Shown here: piece by piece, positions 61,774-64,000 of the stretch
Numbering within the stretch: the first letter of the stretch is position 1
Layout of the letters: each line of letters begins with the position of its first letter
Origin: Pusillimonas sp. TS35
GTDB taxonomy: Bacteria > Pseudomonadota > Gammaproteobacteria > Burkholderiales > Burkholderiaceae_B
Length of the DNA: 64,000 nt
NCBI RefSeq assembly: GCF_009857885.1
Contig: NZ_WWER01000003.1
Span: 248,001-312,000, forward strand
Reading direction: 5' to 3'
Made by a program: the position numbers and the translations under genes
Notes under the pieces: generated by a model
The model's database searches: none
Seen by the model: only the letters and a program-made list of their open reading frames with translations
Told to the model about the DNA's origin: nothing

Positions 61774-62733
61774 ATGCGCAACCCCATTGCCTGCGTGGCC
61801 GCTCTGGTGACGTGGGCGCTGCTCGGCGCCGCCCATGCCTCGGGTACAGTCTGGCCGCCTCCAAACGCGCCGGTACAGATTTTCGCGCCTGCGCCGGGGG
61901 GTATCCAGGCCGGCCTGAAAATCAGCCGCCTGCTTGCCGCTCACATGCAGCAACACGCAGGCGGGCAATTCAGTACGGCGGCCGATACCCCCGCTCACGG
62001 CCTGCCAGCCGCCGGCTTTGTCGCTGCCGCGCCAGCCAATGGCAGCACGCTGCTGCTGCAAGACACCTCGCTGCCAACTGCAGACGGCGGCGCCAGCGCG
62101 ACGCTCCAGCCCGTTGCGCTGGTGGCGCGGCTACCGGGCATACTGGTGGTCAACCGCGACCTACCCGTCAAGAACCTCTCCCAATTTGCCGATTATGTGC
62201 ATCGCCACCCCGGCGAAGTCAACTTCGGCTCTATTGGCCACGGCTCGGCCATGCATCTTGCCGGCCAACTCTATATGCAGCAAACCGGCAGCAATATGGT
62301 GCATGTGCCATACACATCCGCCAGCCTCGCGGTAAGCAATCTGATTTCGGGGCAGATCCAGGCAATGTTCCAGGTCGTGCCGGCCATATTGCCGCAACTA
62401 CGCACCGGCGAGGTACGGCCGCTCGCCCTGATGAACCCTCAGCGCATACCCGCGCTGCCCGATGTGCCCACCGCCGACGAAGCCGGATACGCCCCGCTTC
62501 GGTCCAGCGTGTGGCTGGCCTTGATGGCGCCCGCCCAGACACCCGATGCAGTCATCCAGCATATCAACGAGGCCTTGAACGCGGCACTGGCAGACGAAAG
62601 CGTCAGGCGCGGCCTTGAAGACCTGGGTGCGATCCCCGGCGGAGGCAGCCCCGAAGAAGCGCGTACGGTGTTGCAGCAGTCGCGCATACACTGGCAGGCG
62701 TTGATGCGCGAAGCAGACCCGCCGATGCGCTGA
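61774..62733 (+). CDS. Bug/TctC-like periplasmic solute receptor, divergent member
   Basis: Bug family protein of 319 aa. Signal peptide MRNPIACVAALVTWALLGA with cleavage near AHA-S. The usual motif region reads VQIFAPAPGGIQAGLKISRL instead of the common PFPPGG..D form, followed by FGSIGHGSAMHLAGQLYMQQ and VPYTSASLAVSNLISGQIQAMF. The change near the ligand loop suggests altered specificity. No transporter genes adjoin. The stop codon lies within a tandem duplication (see findings). Confidence 0.87.
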   Translation: MRNPIACVAALVTWALLGAAHASGTVWPPPNAPVQIFAPAPGGIQAGLKISRLLAAHMQQHAGGQFSTAADTPAHGLPAAGFVAAAPANGSTLLLQDTSLPTADGGASATLQPVALVARLPGILVVNRDLPVKNLSQFADYVHRHPGEVNFGSIGHGSAMHLAGQLYMQQTGSNMVHVPYTSASLAVSNLISGQIQAMFQVVPAILPQLRTGEVRPLALMNPQRIPALPDVPTADEAGYAPLRSSVWLALMAPAQTPDAVIQHINEALNAALADESVRRGLEDLGAIPGGGSPEEARTVLQQSRIHWQALMREADPPMR

Positions 62734-62761
62734 TACGCGAAGCAGGCCCGCTGCGATGCGC
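62702..62761. repeat. Imperfect tandem duplication at the 3' end of the Bug gene
   Basis: 62702-62730 and 62731-62761 share TGAT(G/A)CGCGAAGCAG(A/G)CCCGC and a following GATGCGC, with two extra bases in the second copy. The stop codon of the receptor is the first triplet of copy two. Confidence 0.75.
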
Positions 62762-62775
62762 GGCGTTCTGCCCTC

Positions 62776-62802
62776 GCCCCGGGGCACAACACCCAAACAA
62801 GG
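62776..62802. terminator. Possible bidirectional terminator between Bug receptor and panB
   Basis: The palindrome GCCCCGGGGC (62776-62785) and the pair CCGGGGC/GCCCCGG (62779-62785/about 62795-62801) lie in the convergent gap. Several pairings are possible and no T-run follows. Confidence 0.35.
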
Positions 62803-62840
62803 GCGCCCCGGCCAACATGCGGCGGCGCGGCGGCCCTGGC

Positions 62841-63665
62841 TCAGCCTTTCTTGACGCCGAAACAGTTTTCCAGGGCAGGAAAGCGCCCTGCGCGCACATC
62901 GGCTGCGTATTCCTGTACGGCTGCAGTGATCACCGCGCCCACATCGGCGAACTGCCGCGCAAACTTGGGAATGCGCCCGCCGCTCAGCCCCAGGATATCC
63001 TCGGTGACCAGGATCTGCCCGTCGCAGGCTGGCGACGCGCCTATGCCTATGGTGGGGATGTCCAACGCCTCGGTGATGCGACGGCCGAGCGATTCGGCCA
63101 CCCCTTCGAGCACGACGCCAAACGCGCCTGCCTGCTGGTGCGCCAAGGCATCCTGAAAGATGCGCTCGGCGGCCTCGTCTGTCATGCCTTGCGCCTTGAA
63201 GCCACCCATGGTGTTTACATACTGCGGCATCAAGCCCACGTGCGCGAGCACGGGTACGCCGCGCTCGACCAGGAAACGCGTGGTGGGCGCCATGACCGCG
63301 CCGCCTTCCATCTTGACCGCGCCCGCCCCGCTGCCTGCCAGCATGCGCGCCGCGTTGCGGAAGGCTTGTTCGGGCGACTCCTGGTAGCTGGCAAAGGGCA
63401 TATCGGCCACCACACAGGCATGCGCGGTGACCCGCACCACGGCTGCCGCGTGGGCGGTGATTTGCTCGGGTGTGAATGAAAGCGTGTCTGGCAGGCCATA
63501 GCCCACCATGGCTGTGGAATCGCCGACCAGGATGAAGTCCAGCGCATCGTCGAGCAGGCGCGCAAAGGGGGCGCTATATGCCGTGAGCGCGGCAATCTTG
63601 CGCTCGCCCTTGCAGGCCATCAGTTGCGGGACGCTGACGCGCTGCGCCTGGCGGTGAACACTCAT
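62841..63665 (-). CDS. panB: 3-methyl-2-oxobutanoate hydroxymethyltransferase
   Basis: Ketopantoate hydroxymethyltransferase, first step of pantothenate synthesis; 274 aa. TIM barrel with [20 protein letters not shown] (metal-binding Asp; many orthologues read DSLGMV...), [10 protein letters not shown] and a C-terminal LTDDIL-like [19 protein letters not shown]. Start at 63665 has AGGAG 7-8 nt upstream. panC is not adjacent. Downstream of the aconitase gene but separated by 222 bp holding two strong hairpins. Confidence 0.94.
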   Translation of the reverse strand: MSVHRQAQRVSVPQLMACKGERKIAALTAYSAPFARLLDDALDFILVGDSTAMVGYGLPDTLSFTPEQITAHAAAVVRVTAHACVVADMPFASYQESPEQAFRNAARMLAGSGAGAVKMEGGAVMAPTTRFLVERGVPVLAHVGLMPQYVNTMGGFKAQGMTDEAAERIFQDALAHQQAGAFGVVLEGVAESLGRRITEALDIPTIGIGASPACDGQILVTEDILGLSGGRIPKFARQFADVGAVITAAVQEYAADVRAGRFPALENCFGVKKG

Positions 63666-63800
63666 CAGGGACTCCTGTCCGGAAAACGATTTTCAGGGAT
63701 ATGCCGGAACTGGTGCGCGCAGGCACCCGACCCGGCCGAGGTTTTCGTGCAACGCACAAATCGTATCATCGGCAAGCGTGAGAATGAAGACTGCGGGGCT

Positions 63801-63838
63801 GGCACCGACGCCAACGCGAAACGCGTGGCGTCGGTGCC
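63801..63838. other. Very stable hairpin upstream of panB
   Basis: Left arm 63801-63818 pairs with right arm 63822-63838: 12 bp (GGCACCGACGCC/GGCGTCGGTGCC), one bulged A, then 5 bp (ACGCG/CGCGT), closing an AAA loop. No T-run. Possibly an attenuator-like or transcript-insulating element between aconitase and panB. Confidence 0.65.
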
Positions 63839-63853
63839 GAAACGGATCGAGAA

Positions 63854-63882
63854 GAGCCCAGCCGCACGGAGGGGCTGGGCTC
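63854..63882 (-). terminator. Terminator-like hairpin after the aconitase gene
   Basis: Perfect 10-bp stem GAGCCCAGCC/GGCTGGGCTC with a 9-nt loop, 5 nt beyond the stop codon; on the minus strand it is followed by TTCTC, a poor T-run. Confidence 0.6.
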
Positions 63883-63887
63883 GGCAA

Positions 63888-64000
63888 TCAGCGCGCGCGC
63901 TGCATCAGGTTGCGCAGCACATACTGCATGATGCCACCGTGGCGATAATAATCGGCCTCGCTCGGAGTATCGATGCGCACCAGTGCATCGAACGCGATCT
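63888..64000 (-). CDS. acnA: Aconitate hydratase, C-terminal end (cut by window edge)
   Basis: Only the last 36 residues are inside the window. They include [20 protein letters not shown], which matches the C-terminal end of AcnA-type aconitases (pattern R-x-D-T-P-x-E-x-x-Y-Y-x-H-G-G-I-x-x-Y-V-L-R). Aconitase interconverts citrate and isocitrate in the TCA cycle. The AcnA/AcnD distinction cannot be made from this fragment. Confidence 0.8.
   Translation of the reverse strand, partial: IAFDALVRIDTPSEADYYRHGGIMQYVLRNLMQRAR

Noticed and set aside
63693-63887. 64-codon minus-strand frame between aconitase and panB
   Set aside because: Runs through two strong hairpins, has no ribosome binding site and no family features.

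Overview
This 64-kb window is a gene-dense, GC-rich stretch of bacterial chromosome. It most likely comes from a betaproteobacterium of the order Burkholderiales, probably Alcaligenaceae (Bordetella, Achromobacter or Pusillimonas type). The reasons are two Bug/TctC periplasmic receptors, the hprK-rapZ pair, the gpmA-envC-ctp-moeB block, the rsmB-DUF4390-ntrY-ntrX block, and protein sequences that resemble Bordetella orthologues. The genus cannot be fixed by eye. No rRNA, tRNA, CRISPR array, intact insertion sequence or prophage was seen. Both ends cut through genes: hprK at the left and an aconitase at the right.

Layout. Positions 1-19k are housekeeping. They hold hprK-rapZ-rlpA; rsmI divergent from yraN-diaA-dolP (the same neighbourhood as in E. 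coli) followed by a thioredoxin-like protein and argB; the leftward gpmA-envC-ctp-moeB operon; rhodanese-grxC-secB-gpsA; a Bug receptor; trmL-comF; and a BioC-like methyltransferase. Positions 19-30.5k hold the NtrYX-type two-component system with DUF4390 and rsmB, then rimO, dprA, def-fmt, an HMG-CoA lyase and a small membrane protein. Positions 30.5-41.4k are a transport region. It has an orphan amino-acid receptor, then a seven-gene leftward operon (CoA ligase, livG, livH, livM, receptor, livF, PaaK-like ligase) that diverges from a Crp/Fnr regulator. This looks like uptake coupled to CoA activation of an organic acid.

Positions 41.6-54k hold glutamate dehydrogenase, a leftward glgA-treZ-treY operon (alpha-glucan made and then converted to trehalose), a small proline-rich protein, two sigma-54 enhancer-binding proteins and rpoN. 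By eye I find close matches to the -24/-12 sigma-54 promoter consensus upstream of rpoN and upstream of glgA, and a weaker one upstream of the proline-rich gene. This suggests a local sigma-54 circuit with rpoN autoregulation and sigma-54-driven glycogen/trehalose synthesis. It is the most interesting hypothesis in the window.

Positions 54-64k hold a cytoplasmic-type asparaginase, an RluA-family pseudouridine synthase, a TAXI-type TRAP transporter (fused permease plus receptor), rmuC, a second orphan Bug receptor, panB and the end of an aconitase gene. Several intergenic regions carry strong stem-loops. Some lie just after genes for periplasmic binding proteins, where they may set receptor-to-permease ratios. 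All functional calls come from reading motifs and gene order; no database search was possible.
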